A stretch of 64,000 nucleotides of DNA from Crambe crambe (taxonomy: Eukaryota > Porifera > Demospongiae > Poecilosclerida > Crambeidae): positions 6,334,139 through 6,398,138 of the forward strand of contig OZ004596.1 of assembly GCA_963924555.1 (NCBI GenBank). Direction: 5' to 3'. Positions 32,384 through 46,779 of this stretch are shown piece after piece. The position numbers and the translations under genes were made by a program. The notes under the pieces were generated by a model, which saw only the letters and a program-made list of their open reading frames with translations, was not told the DNA's origin and did no database searches. Numbering within the stretch: the stretch's first letter is position 1; each line of letters starts with the position of its first letter.

Positions 32384-35300
32384 ATGTTGAAGTGCTCCGT
32401 GTGTGGCATCACTGCGACATCTGGTGAGTCTTGATAATGTCCTGGTAGGATCTTGTAATTGCTTTCTGTTGATCTCTGATGTAGTATTGTCCTCGAGATT
32501 TGCGAACTTAAGAGTATTAAGGGGAGCTAGGCATTTACTGATAAGCTATCCTCCACTTGCAGAGGGAAACCTCCAGCAGCATTTTCGTGGAAGGAGCCAT
32601 TTGAAGGGACTGGAAAGACAAAAGACTGCAGAGAAGTCTGTGTTTATTCGAGGCCTCCCGTCTGATGTCACTAAGGATGCTCTGAAATGCTTCTTAGAGA
32701 AGGAAGTAGGATGTGTGTCCAAGATCATATTCGGTTCATCTGTGAGCCCTTGTATTAGATTTGGTGTGATAATGGAAATGACATTGTCTGCTTATGTTTT
32801 TAGGTGATGTATGCTTTGGTGGAGTTTGGTACTGCTGCCGATGCTCTCAAAGCTTTGCAGATGCCTCAGCTCAAATTCTCTGGAAAGAAACTTGTTATCA
32901 AGCCCAGAGTTATTCAGCCATACAAGAAGCCACGCCCACCTCCAAGGAGTCCTGATCTAAGTGCTGTGGGGAAGTTTGATTTCAATGTCGAAGGCCTTGC
33001 GGCAATACCTGATGTCAGTAAGCACAGGATTCTATTGATATTTGGCCACACCCCTTGGCTTTTGTGATCATTAACCATTGGGCAGAATTTTTCTTCAGGT
33101 CTCATTAATTTTGTGTACCCTCCCTACTTGCAGATTAATGATCAGTTGGTGCGCTGTTCTGGACAGAATAAGATGCCAGTTGAACAGCATCTGATGGTCA
33201 CCTTTCAGTTGCTACAGAGAGTACGGCACGTGTTTCCTTCCTGCCTCCTCATTCCATTTGGATCGGTCATCTCGAGCACGGGCACCATCCACTCTGACTG
33301 TGACCTCTGCCTCATTCCTTACCCTCCCTCTTCCTTTACTAAATTTTTCTCAGGGAAAAGTTATTTCTCTCCTGACACTCTCTCTATTGTGGAGAGGCTG
33401 GAACGCCAATATGACGTGTGTGTGACCCCTCCTTCCTCACCACCCGCTCCCTGCAGTGCTGATATCAGCATATCATCTGAGGAACAGAACATCAGCAGCT
33501 CTTCCTCTCCAAGCACCACACCTCTCTCACGTAAGGTGACTCCTGAATACTTTGAACTGGCTTCGCTTCTCCGTAAAATGGACATGTGTGAGCACGTCAG
33601 GTGCATTCCCAAAGCGCGCACTCCTATCATCAAGTTCTTCCATCAGCCCACGGGACTAAACTGTGACATCTGCGTTGATAAAACGTATGTATGTATGTAT
33701 GTATGTATGTATGTATGTATGTATGTATGTATGTATGTATATACGTACGTAAAATTGAGAGTACTTGGGAGTGACTTCCCTAAAGGTTGATCCAATCCAC
33801 TAATATATATCCTTTGTTTGTTTAGCTTGGGACCACTCAACACACGACTGATGAAGGCATATTGTGGGTTTGACCCACGAGTAGGAGCACTCCTGCCTTT
33901 TGTGAAACTGTGGGCTCGACAGTTGAGAGGGAAATGTGTATTGAACAGTTATACGCTCTCCATAATGCTCATCTACTCCCTTCAACGTACTTCTCCTCCT
34001 GTTTTGCCCTGTCTCCAGAACCCGGGGGTGTGGCCAAGGAACATGGACTGGTATAAGGGAAAGAGTTTCCAATTTGAAAATGAAGTTCCTACTGAACTGA
34101 CAGCTCCTTGGGACATCAAGTTTGTCCCGCCACAGTCCCTCTCTCCATCCACCAATACCGAGAGTCCAGGTATGGCAATATCCATAGCAGACCTGGTAAA
34201 GGTCATTTGTGCTTCTTTTTCATTGCAGTTTCTTTGCTTCTCCACTTTTTCAATTTCTATGCTAACAATTTTGACTATGAGAATGACGTAGTGTGTGTGC
34301 GTTGCAGTAGAGATGAAGTGCTCACTAAGATTGAAGCTGCAAAGGAGTTGATGGAAAAGCAAGACAATCAGAGGAAGAACGTGCTTGTGCTATCTTTACC
34401 ACTTACAGTGCAAGACCCGTTTGATCTCAGTCACAACTTATCCAAAATGAATAGAACAGAGTTTAAGATTCTTCATAACACTTTTCTTTCTGCTTATGAC
34501 ACACTTCAAAAGGAAATGAGCAGGAAATCAAACCCTTCTTTATTGGCTTTATTCAGTGAAGATGAGAAAACAGAAGTGACTTTTATCCCCCTCATCTTCT
34601 CATTGCAGAAGATAGCCAGTCTACTGAGTCCTGTGGAACATTTGGAAGAATTGGACATAAGCAGCACTGCTGTCAGAGCTCTTCTGGGCCAGTTGGTGTT
34701 GAGAAAGGTGGTGGATTTGCTGGAGTCAAGGTTTGACATGAACTGTGTCCATTTGGAGTCATCTCTGGAAGGTGTGTCAATGTCAGAAGACTCCTCAGAA
34801 GAATCACCAATGGAGGGTGTGTCACAAGACTCACTATTGGAAGACGCATCATTGGAGGGTGTGTCAAAATACGTAATGGGGTTGGACCCACAATTGGAAG
34901 CTGCTACATGTCCACCTTTTTCATCAAAGGAAGATGATGCCATGAAGAATGGTGTTGTAGTCAAGGGAAACTTGTCTGGTGCAGAGAAAGAGGTGGTTGA
35001 AGAGAGCAGACCTTTTGAAAATAGACGCAAGCGATTATTAGAAAATCAGGAAGAAGTATCTCCTATAGTCCAGATTCATAATAAACGCAGCAAAGTTCAA
35101 GACTCACAACCTGGAGTGCTAGATGTATTGCAAACTCTTCTGGCTTCCAAGGCACACGCCAAGACTTACGTATGCACAGCCTTGAAAAATACTTGGACAC
35201 ACACGAGGAGAGCACGTAGAAAACAGGAAGGTCAGACTCCAGCTGCTTCCAGTGACAATAGCATTGCTTCAACCAGTGACCCTTTAATAGAGCCTGCTTT

Positions 35301-35508
35301 ACCACTACAAGCACTTGCGGAGAGTCTGCCTGAACCATCAGCTCTGTTGAAGTTTGAGCTCACCCTCCTTCCTCCTAGAAGGACTCGTGTGGAAGCTGCT
35401 AAGGTGTGCACACTTAGCATCAACTTTAAAAAAGGACGAATGGAGGATTTTTTAAATTTCTATGCTGTGCTCAAAAAATTAATTAATTCTATGTGCTCAG
35501 AAAATTAG
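32384..35508 (+). CDS. TUT1: Terminal uridylyltransferase 1 (U6 TUTase / Star-PAP)
   Basis: Exons 32384-32423, 32563-32741, 32804-33013, 33134-33684, 33826-34169 and 34229-35508 join in frame to 867 residues, close to human TUT1. Order: U1-type C2H2 zinc finger (CSVC...HFRGRSH), RRM (KSVFIRGLP, YALVEFGTA), then a nucleotidyltransferase with PFGSVISSTGTIHSDCDLCL holding G-S and the D-x-D pair and a third Asp in LNCDICVD. A PAP-associated domain follows (LLLHFFNFYANNFDY). The family uridylates U6 snRNA and polyadenylates selected mRNAs in the nucleus. The insertion at 34.7-35.0 kb is acidic, with an E-G-V-S word repeated. The fourth intron opens with an ATGT microsatellite directly after the donor. 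Confidence 0.93.
33685..33741 (+). repeat. (ATGT)n microsatellite starting at a splice donor
   Basis: The donor GTATGT at 33685 is itself the first unit of about 13 tandem GTAT/ATGT tetranucleotides in the TUT1 intron. Confidence 0.85.
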
Positions 35509-35537
35509 TTTTTTTGACTGTCGGTATTAAAATCAAC

Positions 35538-35543
35538 AATAAA
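35538..35543 (+). terminator. Likely TUT1 polyadenylation signal
   Basis: AATAAA 30 bp after the TUT1 stop; further AATAAA-like words follow at 35576-35588. The converging protease gene stops at 35594, so the two 3' ends probably overlap or nearly so. Confidence 0.5.
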
Positions 35544-35593
35544 AATATTTTGACTGTCAGTACTAAAATACATTCAATAATAAATAAACTTTT

Positions 35594-36586
35594 TCAAGTA
35601 CTGAATGAGTAGAGGATGAAGATTGAAGACAAGAAGACAGTGAAGAACTGAATACCATGAGGAGATATGGCACCTCCAGTTCCAATTCTTGTTCCTATTC
35701 CACTAACTATATTCTTAGATGGGGGCTGTGGGTACAAGAAAGAAGATTTGTTATGCATAGACTGCTGGGGTGAGACCCTACAAGATAAGATGTTATGGTT
35801 TCCTTACAAGACAGATGACTTCACATGAGGGACAAATGATGGACCCTTGGTACCTCTTTCCATTCACTGTAACATCAATAGGTCTCTAAAATCAAAAGGG
35901 GTGTTAGGTGAATCCTTTGAATATGGGGGAATAAACCAACCTGCTGACCAACTTCAGAGCAGCTGCATGTGATCGAGTCACTGGCTATAGTAATGGTGAC
36001 TTCATCTGCAATACACTGGTACTGAGGGTGACAGACAATAGATAAGATCTATATGATATCACTACATGAGGAATAAATACCTGATAACAACCACCACCAC
36101 CACCAAATCTGACAGGACTCCCATCGATAGTCCACTGACTGCCATGCACAACACAACGAGTTCCTGGTCCATAGCTTTCCAGCACAGAGTTGTCGGACTG
36201 AGGGGGCATATTATTACCATTGGAACATGTAGTTCCTCTTGTGTTACCATCACTTGTGGTTATTTGTAGCACCTGCCAAGAGACAAGTGAAGTTGAAGTG
36301 TATTAGGGAAGGAAGATGACTTACATCCTGAAAGGGACAGTAATCTGCAATAGCCACTGCACCTCCAATCCGGGGGTTACTAAAGTACTGCCAATGATAT
36401 CAAAGATTAGTATCATGGCTTTGGGTTTCCGGTAACTCTGTAACATACCACATAATCAGAAGGAAGAGCATTTGTATACTGCACCAAGTTGCACCTAGAC
36501 ACAGCTTCATGATCAGCAGTGCAACTAAACTGAACGTTAGCTGTTGACTGCAAGACATTGCAGAATGGAACCAAATATTGGTTACT

Positions 36587-36682
<96 letters not shown>

Positions 36683-38761
36683 AGAGATAATGAGAGAGTA
36701 CCTCTTATCAATCAGAACATCACTTGTTTTGCTGAGTGTTGATCCATTCACGACAACTACCCTCAGCAAACCTACAGCCTGCACCAAGACCCCAAACAAA
36801 GTTATCAGCAAGTGAGTAATTCACTTGGTACCATCTGCAGAATTGAGAACAATATATCAAGTTGTACAGTTCTCTTTCAATGGAATTGACTCCTGATGTA
36901 GCCAACATGATACCTCCATCTATAGGTACCTTGTGGTAAGACCAGCCAGGATAGTATTTCATCTTATGGTTGCACCAATTAGAATAGTTATTCCTCACTT
37001 ACCCACTATCCTCCAGAGCAGCAAAAGTAAAGCGTGAGAATACAGGATTAAAGGTGATCTGTCCAGTCATTGCTTCATTCTGTTACGGAGAACGATATAA
37101 GTGTAATGGGGAGGCGAGTCCCACCCAACATACAGACATACGTACCCCTAGCACTCTTTTCTCCCAGTGGTTCAATTCAGTGCCTGGGCCTCCCTGGTTC
37201 TCCAGCTCAACCCCGGCCAACGAAGGACAGTTAAAGTGTCTCTGCCCCTCAGCCTGTATAGTCAGTCATTCATATCAAGCCACACCCACTCATCAACCGA
37301 TTAGCTAGCAAGACTCACCCTAACTGCCTCAGTGACTAGTCTGCGGACAGTGTGTCTCTGGATACCAGCCTCAGTCTGCCAATCAGAATACTCTATGGTT
37401 TCAACAGTTGACTGACTGATAATAGCAAGGCTGCAGAAAACAGGAAACACTCTTTCAATAATTATAAAAATAGAAAATGGCTCATCACTCCATTTCCATT
37501 TATGATGATAGACTTACCCTTGAGAATCTATATTTGGAAGTCCACTGTTCTGATTTCTCGGTGTGCGAGGTTCATTGTTGGTAGGATTTCTCCACAAAGA
37601 AAACAGAGATCTTGTGAATGCCAGGGCATGCAACACTTCATGCTTGGTCAGAGCAAAGGCAAACTCAGAGTCCCTACCCTGCAAACCATCTGGACAGAAA
37701 TTGACTGCTCCAGCCACTGGCCTGTCCTGGGTTGCCTCAGTCTGACAAGCCAAGGCGAAAGCAACTACTTGAGAGCCTGGGCCTGCAGAAGGACAGGCGG
37801 ACTGCTCAGCTGTTACATACAGAATGTAGTCAGCGTTGGTGACTCCAGCACCATCTTGCGAAGGGACACCCACACTGGCCCTTCCACATCGATTTGTAGC
37901 AGAGTTACATTGCCTACATTGCTATAGAAACAGCAGTGAATTTGAGGTCAAAAGAATACACTTTGGTGAGAGAGAGACCTTGAGGTGTTGGGTGGGGACT
38001 CGCATTGGTCCACAGAAAGTGGGAGCACACTGGGCCAGACATGTGGTACTCCCATCATCTTGGTTACGTATTATAGAATTGGTTGTACAGTTGCTGCAGA
38101 AAGAGTAAGGAAAGAAGTGCATTAGAAGGCCCATTGGATGCTAAGATGGTGCTGCTAGTCAATCCTACACAAAAACTATAAAGTGCATGATATGGTTTGC
38201 TTCCTTCTACCTTGCAAAATTACAACCATACCAGTCACTGGTGCTCACTTATTGATAAGAATTGGTCCAGAAATTGGAGCCACAGAAAGTGCCTGTCTCA
38301 AGAAGTTCAAGAGTCGTGGCATTATCTCGCTCTGCAGGAACCAACCAAGGGAAATCAAATCCTGTTTCACTGGTTAATTAATGATGCTCACCCGCACTAA
38401 GTTAGCTTTGGTGAATTGCAAGCTTCAGTGCACATGATAGGAACAAAACAATAACTAAAGTCATGGGAATTTATTATGACTGGAGGCTTACTTTGCATCA
38501 AAATTGTCAGCATAATGGAGGCTTATCCGAATTGGCTGGTCCATAGTAAGAGCTTGCCTCTTCTGTCTGCTCTCTAGACTTCCCCCGCCCAGGTGCACGG
38601 GCATTAGCAGCTATATATATTATGTTGGAAACAGATACTGCTATGGCTGAACCCTTCGATAGCAAACTTACATGAGAAGGGAGCGGGTTAGCCACTGGGA
38701 CACCATATTCCACAGCACCAGCGAGACTGACCACCACCGTAAGCAACAGTAAGGAAGGCAT
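35594..38761 (-). CDS. LMLN: Leishmanolysin-like metallopeptidase (M8)
   Basis: Zinc endopeptidase of family M8, secreted or cell-surface. The start [20 protein letters not shown] is a signal peptide. The active site [10 protein letters not shown] is at about 37.65 kb. The third zinc ligand is in [13 protein letters not shown] (about 37.16 kb), followed by the family block [19 protein letters not shown] Cys-rich C-terminal half follows (for example [12 protein letters not shown] at 36.8 kb). The end is hydrophobic ([17 protein letters not shown], stop 35594), which fits a GPI-anchor signal as in protozoan leishmanolysin, or a single membrane helix. Many short exons; one acceptor uses a long CT run as its pyrimidine tract (36.59-36.68 kb). 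Substrates are unknown. Its stop lies 85 bp from the TUT1 stop. Confidence 0.88.
36593..36676. repeat. (GA/CT)n microsatellite at a protease acceptor
   Basis: About 42 GA dinucleotides on +. On the minus strand the CT run leads straight into the acceptor of the exon starting at about 36584, so it forms the polypyrimidine tract. Confidence 0.85.
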
Positions 38762-38842
38762 TTTTTTCTTCTCAGCTATAATTTATTATGCTATCAGATC
38801 ATATGACCACAAGCATTATGTTAGCCACACCCACTCAATTCG

Positions 38843-40480
<1,638 letters not shown>

Positions 40481-40566
40481 TTCTGCCACACGTAGTGTGC
40501 TTTTTTTAGAGTAAAAGTTGAAGCGGCGCGGTCCTGGAGGAGGACCTTAAAAGTAAAGAGGGAGGG
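40481..40566. promoter_or_regulatory. Putative minimal bidirectional promoter, TRMT61A / STK36
   Basis: Only 86 bp separate the divergent start codons. It includes GGCGCGG and a short T-run. Any 5' UTRs must be extremely short or overlapping. Function is inferred. Confidence 0.5.
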
Positions 40567-42761
40567 ATGGATGAGTATATTATCTTGGATTTAATTGGAG
40601 AAGGGTCGTTCGGTAAGGTATACAAAGGGAGGAAAAGAGGGAGCAAGCAGGTTAGCTGGCTTTCATCCGTTTCCATTTGTGTGAGTGAGGTTTCAAATCT
40701 AGATAGTGGCTCTGAAGTTTATCCCCAAGTTTGGGAAGAGTGAAAGTGAATTGCGTGCCTTGGAGCAAGAGATCACTATCATGCGAGCACTCAGGCATGA
40801 AAACATAGTGGCCCTCTATGACTGGCTGGAGACAGAATGTGAGGTCAGAGTTCATCTGATCCACCCCATAGCCCCTGGCACACATTATGTACATGTAACA
40901 GGTTTGTGTGGTAACTGAGTTTGCTGAAGGTGATTTGTTCCAAGTTCTGGAAGATGACAGACACCTTGAAGTGTGTGTGATCAGGGGGATTGCATGCCAA
41001 CTTGTCTCGGCTCTTTTTTACCTTCATTCCCATCGAATCCTCCATCGTGACATGAAACCACAGAACATCCTGATTGGCAAGGCAGGCAGCATCAAGCTCT
41101 GTGACTTTGGGTAAGTTCATTAGTCCTGCTCCTCTTGTCTTAGCAGAATGATGTTTCCTCCCTGACAGGTTTGCCCGTGCCATGAGTATGGAGACCCTCA
41201 TGCTGACTTCTATTAAGGGCACACCTCTTTACATGTCCCCTGAGCTGGTGCAGGAGCAGCCTTATGATCACACCTCTGACCTCTGGGCTCTGGGGTGCAT
41301 CCTCTATGAGCTTAGTACAGGCTTACCACCTTTCTATACCAACAGCATCATACAGCTTGTAAAGATGATAATCAGGTATAAGTGTTTGTTTGAACCCACA
41401 ATACCTTTTTTATTAATGGAGAGGTGAATTGCTTTAGGGATGATATAAAGTGGCCTAGTGATATGGAACCAGTTTTCAAGAATTTCCTTGAAGGTTTACT
41501 TCAAAAAGACCCTCGAAAACGTCTTGCCTGGCCACACCTCCTCTATCATCCATTTGTTTGTGAAGGTAATCTATGATGAGGTATTTTATTATGCCAGCTA
41601 TAATTATTATGCTTTGCAGGCTTGAATATTGACTACCTAATGGAGTGTGCTAGGGAAGGCTATTTGGTAGCCTCTGTGAGACAAAGTCCTGCCAGTTCTG
41701 AAAAGGAGCAGCCATCAACTGCTTCCCCTGATAAAACGAGTGACAAAGATTCCATCATAACAAGAATACTGCAAGGCCAGGCAGTGTTGAGTGACAAAGT
41801 CACTGCTGCTTCACTTGCTTCCCACTTGCACACGTGCTCTGCACAGACTGGACACATGGAACTGCAAAACACTCTCCAGGTGGCTGGACTTGTCATTCAG
41901 AGTGAGAAGGCACAGGTCATAGCTGGTAGTGGACTTCTCCAGTGGCTCCTCAGTTTGGCAGAAGAACTAGCCCACAACCCACAGGGTGATCTTTTACGGA
42001 GTGTGATGGACCTTCTCACTCAGGGTAATGCAGTTCTCCTAACGTCCCTTGCTGGAGGTATGGAGAGTAGATCTATGTAGCACAGAGTAATGCCTAACAT
42101 TTTGCAGGTATGAGCTGGTGGACTTGTAGAGATGTTATAGCCATGACTCATCACCTGTGTCTCCTTTTCTCTCATCTCTCACAGTTGGGACAGCCTGAGT
42201 TGTGTAGTAAGGTACAATGACTGGTGATATGTATCATAGTGCTACTTCATATCTCTTCATCACGTCACACACAGCTGCTGGAGTCTCTAGCCTCTATGAC
42301 AGTAGCAGCTAGTAACTGGACTGAAGTGGAAGACCACATGATGTTGATTTACTGTATCCGGGACAGCATTGACATGGAGGCACTGGGTCTCCTCGTAGAT
42401 ACTCTTGACACCTCCAGACTTTCTCTCACAATCTGTACGGACTTTTTAAGTACACCAAAAATAACAATAATACACTTTGTGCTGTCTGTGTGTAGCCTTT
42501 ATGGGACATTTGGCCAGTCTGAATGCTGAATTCTCTGCTCAATGGGCTCGGACCTTGGAAGGGGGCAAGGTTGGTTGGTTGGTTATTTGGTTGGTTGGTA
42601 TATCGATTTCATGTACACAGGGACTGAAGGGAATTCATTCATGTCTGCTGGCCAGTGGGACTCAAGTCTCTGAGGAAATTCTCTTTCTGTGTAGATCACT
42701 GACTGCCTTGCAGCATTGCCAACCTGTTCAGACACTTTTGAGACAGCTCCATCTAGACTGA
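40567..42761 (+). CDS. STK36: Serine/threonine kinase 36 (Fused)
   Basis: Kinase of the Fused family, linked to Hedgehog signalling and, in vertebrates, to the ciliary central pair. The start [20 protein letters not shown] closely matches animal Fused. It has all catalytic motifs: glycine loop GEGSFG, VALK lysine, [11 protein letters not shown] (split by an intron), [14 protein letters not shown] and [12 protein letters not shown]. The kinase end is [20 protein letters not shown]. The C-terminal part (41.6-42.76 kb) is helical and ARM-like and much shorter than in vertebrates (whole protein roughly 600 residues against about 1,300 in human). A cilium or Hedgehog role is inferred from the family only. 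Confidence 0.93.
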
Positions 42762-43058
42762 TTTCATTTCTGCGCAGAAGTCATGCGCATCTTGAATGAT
42801 GTCATCTTCCCTGCGTATCTCCCACGCATTTACTCAGTTTAAAATGCTGTTTTAGTGGAGAAATCAGGTGTTAGTGCAGCTTTGAGCGTCAGGCTAGGCC
42901 ACTGGTGATCTTGCTGTGCTACTGGTGGACGTGCTGAGTGCAGCTAGTTCGGCTTGATTTAGTTCTCAATCTAGTAATAACGTGAATTTTGGAGTTCTCT
43001 TGGTGCGTGCTAGCAAGTTAACAGAATCTTGACTTAGAGACTGAACGCCAGAGCAGAG
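42762..43058 (+). other. STK36-TRIM37 intergenic region
   Basis: 297 bp between two genes on the same strand, so it holds the STK36 3' end and the TRIM37 promoter. No clear motif was recognised. Confidence 0.4.
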
Positions 43059-46000
43059 ATGTCTGATAGGCAGAAGGGCGGCAGCATGGAGGTAAGACCT
43101 CTGCAGTTTTGTTTATTAGCTACACCATTACCGAGTGATTATGAGCCCGCAAAAAGATTATTTGGGTTCCCCAAATAACCGCTGATGCTAATTACATTTA
43201 ATGCTGAAAGCAAGATAACTGCCCTGTTGATGAAGTTGGTTTATGTGTACAGTTGAAACACTGGAAATAAAGTGTTGACTGCTACTTACTGTTTATTCAT
43301 AGACTGCAAAAACAAATACTCACTTTATGAATATTCATTAGAATTTAATGTTCTGGTGTTTATTTGTATCATGGGAAGTGTAGGAGGTGTCCCATTGCTG
43401 AGCTCATTCCTGGCCTTGAAGGAGTGGTTTTAATGCTATTAATCCAATTAGTGCTATGGAGATAGTATTCATCATAGCAGTGCACGCACAGAACATGATT
43501 ACATGCAGGTGTTTGCTTCATGCTGCATAACTCTGCCAATGGACTGTAAGACTGCTCATTAGTTTTCAGACTGTAGGCAGGACAGAACTGCATTCCACTG
43601 CACCTCCTCCCAAGAGGTCATGTTCTCAAACATCACAGGGACATTGCGTGACAGTTCATATACCCATTCTAACCTCTTGTTAATTTTATTGTAAAATCAC
43701 AAAAACTGGATATTAAATTCCTATCATATAAGATTTCTAAATATTTGCCTTCGTTGCGATATATAAGATGTTCTAATTGTTCGGTTTATTTATTTCTCGA
43801 GGGATTCCACCCCCCACTTCATTTTCTTACCTTTGATAAAGTTTCACTGCCATAAGCTCTGCTGTAATTTCATCCACCAGGACCTCTTTAATCAGGACCT
43901 CTTTAATCAGGACCACTTTAATCAGGACCTCTTTAATCAGGACCTCTTTAATCAGGACCTCTTTAATCAGGACCTCTTTAATCAGGACCTCTTTAATCAG
44001 GACCACTTTAATCAGGACCTCTTTAATCAGGACCACTTTAATCAGGACCACTTTAATCAGGACCTCTTTAATCAGGACCTCTTTAATCAGGACCACTTTA
44101 ATCAGGACCTCTTTAATCAGGACCTCTTTAATCAGGACCTCTTTAATCAGGACCTCCTTAATTACGACCTCTTTAATTAGGTACTAGTTGCACTTATTAG
44201 AAGCACTGCTATTTGACAAGTTTTGTGTATTAGAATTCTCGATCCCCAACAACATGAATTCTGATGTGCAAGAAAATCTATACCCTATAATTCTACCAGA
44301 CCTTGCATTGGTTGGTAAATGTTTGGATAGGCATGTCTGTGGGCTGCTTGATTAAATTAAGCATTGTGTTTAGAGGTATGGTTCCAGGAATCCAAATTAC
44401 ACAATCCATACGCTTCCTGAAATCTCACTATCATTTCCCAGTTAGAATTTGAAATTCATGCGTGGTAACAGCACTTTGCAAATTAAAGAGAGTTTTGTGC
44501 TGGATATTTGAGAGTGTGGGCTGTGTCTATTGCCAACTCCCCAGCAGGCAGAGTTGCAACTCTCAATGGACTTGGCGATAACCAATCTTCTATGACTCTC
44601 ACATCAGTTGAACTCTCTTTATCTCATTCTCCAGGGAATTTCTGAGTTGCTGCGTTGTTACATTTGCATGGAGCGTCTCAGTAATGCCACCATTTGTCCA
44701 CACTGCTCCAAGCTAGGTTGCTTCACCTGCATCAAGGTAAGAGACAAACTTGTTACAGTCCACTAGCAACCTGTTACTTCCCACTAGCAACCTGTTCCTT
44801 CCCACTTGTTATTTGAGCATGCTTTATTGAACACACCGTAACTTTAAACCTCAGCAGTTCCAAGCTCTAGTTTCTTCAGTAGTAAATAGCCTATGATGTC
44901 ATTGGTGTGTGTATTCCGTGTGCCATGGCTACTTAAGTTGCTTCACTCAACCACTCCACTTTCCCATTGCTTGATAAATAATACCTTTTCCAACCCTGAT
45001 GTATGTATTCCTCTCCCCTGTAGCGCTGGGTCACAGATAACCGTTCCAACTGTCCCCACTGCAGGTAAATAATACGATCATTCTACTCATAAACATCATA
45101 ATAATAATAATGATCTGATATTCATTTCACACAGAAATGCTTTGACTCTCCGGGACCTGATCAAGATACCTCTTTTCGATGATTTGGGCCAGGTAACTAT
45201 GGGTAACTGTTTCTTTGTTGCATGTGGATATCTGTTGAGTGGATATTAACAAGAAAAGGTTAGGGAGATTTCTAGAGTAAGTGTAGGAGGTTTGAGCATT
45301 GGTCACTCCCTTGAAGCAGTCATTAACTCTGACCAATCAGCATATGGGAAAGCAGTTCGACATGTAATAACTGTTTATTTAGCATTACTCACATAGGAAA
45401 TATTGCTATGTACTGAGAAGTTCTGGTCTGTTAGTTATCCAGAGGTTTGATGTGTAATGACAATAGAGCTGCACAAATATTCATTGCCCACTAGAGACTT
45501 GGCTATTCTCACCTCAATCTTACACAGTATCAGCAATTATCCATAATAATTATGCATACAGGTACTGGATACCCTCCATGCCTGCACCAAAGAGGTCGAG
45601 ATTTCTTCGTCTCCAGAACAGGAGAAGTGCAGTACTCATCAGGAAAAGATGAGTGTGTATTGTGAGACTTGCAAGAACTGCATCTGCCATGAATGTGCCT
45701 TGTGGAGTGAGGAACATCGTAGCCACAGTTTCAAACCCTTGGACGTCCTCTACAAAAAGCATGTGGAACTGTTAGAGGGAGAGGTAGATGGAAAATTACT
45801 AATTGATTTCAGTTATTGATATATCTGTATTCAGTTGGGGAAGTTGAAGGAGAGAATGAAGCAAGTACTAAGTCACGTTCAGCAAGTAGAAAAGAAGATT
45901 GAAGGAGTTAAGATCAACAAGTCCAAGGTGAGAAGTATGCGCAGCATGCAATTTAACATTAGCTAAATTTTTTCCATGTTAGGTCAAAAGAGAACTCTCA

Positions 46001-46681
46001 CATGCCATGGACAAGATGTGCCACAAATTGGATGAGCTTGCCAAGGAGAAGGTCACTAGTCTCAATGGTATGAGATAACAGATAAACACAGGATCATGTT
46101 ACCGACATTTCCTCCATCTCTCGATCTGCAGAGTTTCGTCACCACCTGCGTAGTCAAGCCGTGGAGATCACAAAGGAGTCACATGATCTGGAGAAGACAA
46201 TCACTGCTGGTAACATTTCCTCCCTTCTGGACAGCAATGGAGAACTCAAGAATGAAGTCAGTGCAACTCTTAAGAGACTCCTCACATCTCCTTTCCCAAT
46301 CAACTCACTCCCTTCCACTTCAAACTTTGTCAAGTGAGTACTGTACTCTTCCACCTTTGAACCGTGTCCTCCCACATTCCATGCCACTTTATTAATTAAC
46401 TCTTTCAGTGAAGTGGTTCCGGAGTATGACTCAGCTTTTTTCAAAATCACATCTTTTCGAGAGCTCCAGAGGAGAGGTGAGGAAATCTACTCAAAGCCCC
46501 TGGACCTTCAGGGGCTAATCTGGAGGCTGAAGGTTTATCCTGTAAGAAGCAGCTAAAATTCATTCTATAATAATTGATGCAATATTCGATTCTGGTTCCA
46601 GAATGGACATAAAGAGGAAGTGGGAAATTACTTGGGAGTGTTTGTTGAGTTATCGGAAGGTTACAACACAGTCACCAAGTG

Positions 46682-46779
<98 letters not shown>

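Noticed and set aside
43833..44180. Open frame of about 115 codons of repeated NQDLF on + and a matching LIKEV frame on -
   Set aside because: It is the 15-bp minisatellite in TRIM37 intron 1, open only because the period is a multiple of three; no start context, splice partner or conservation.
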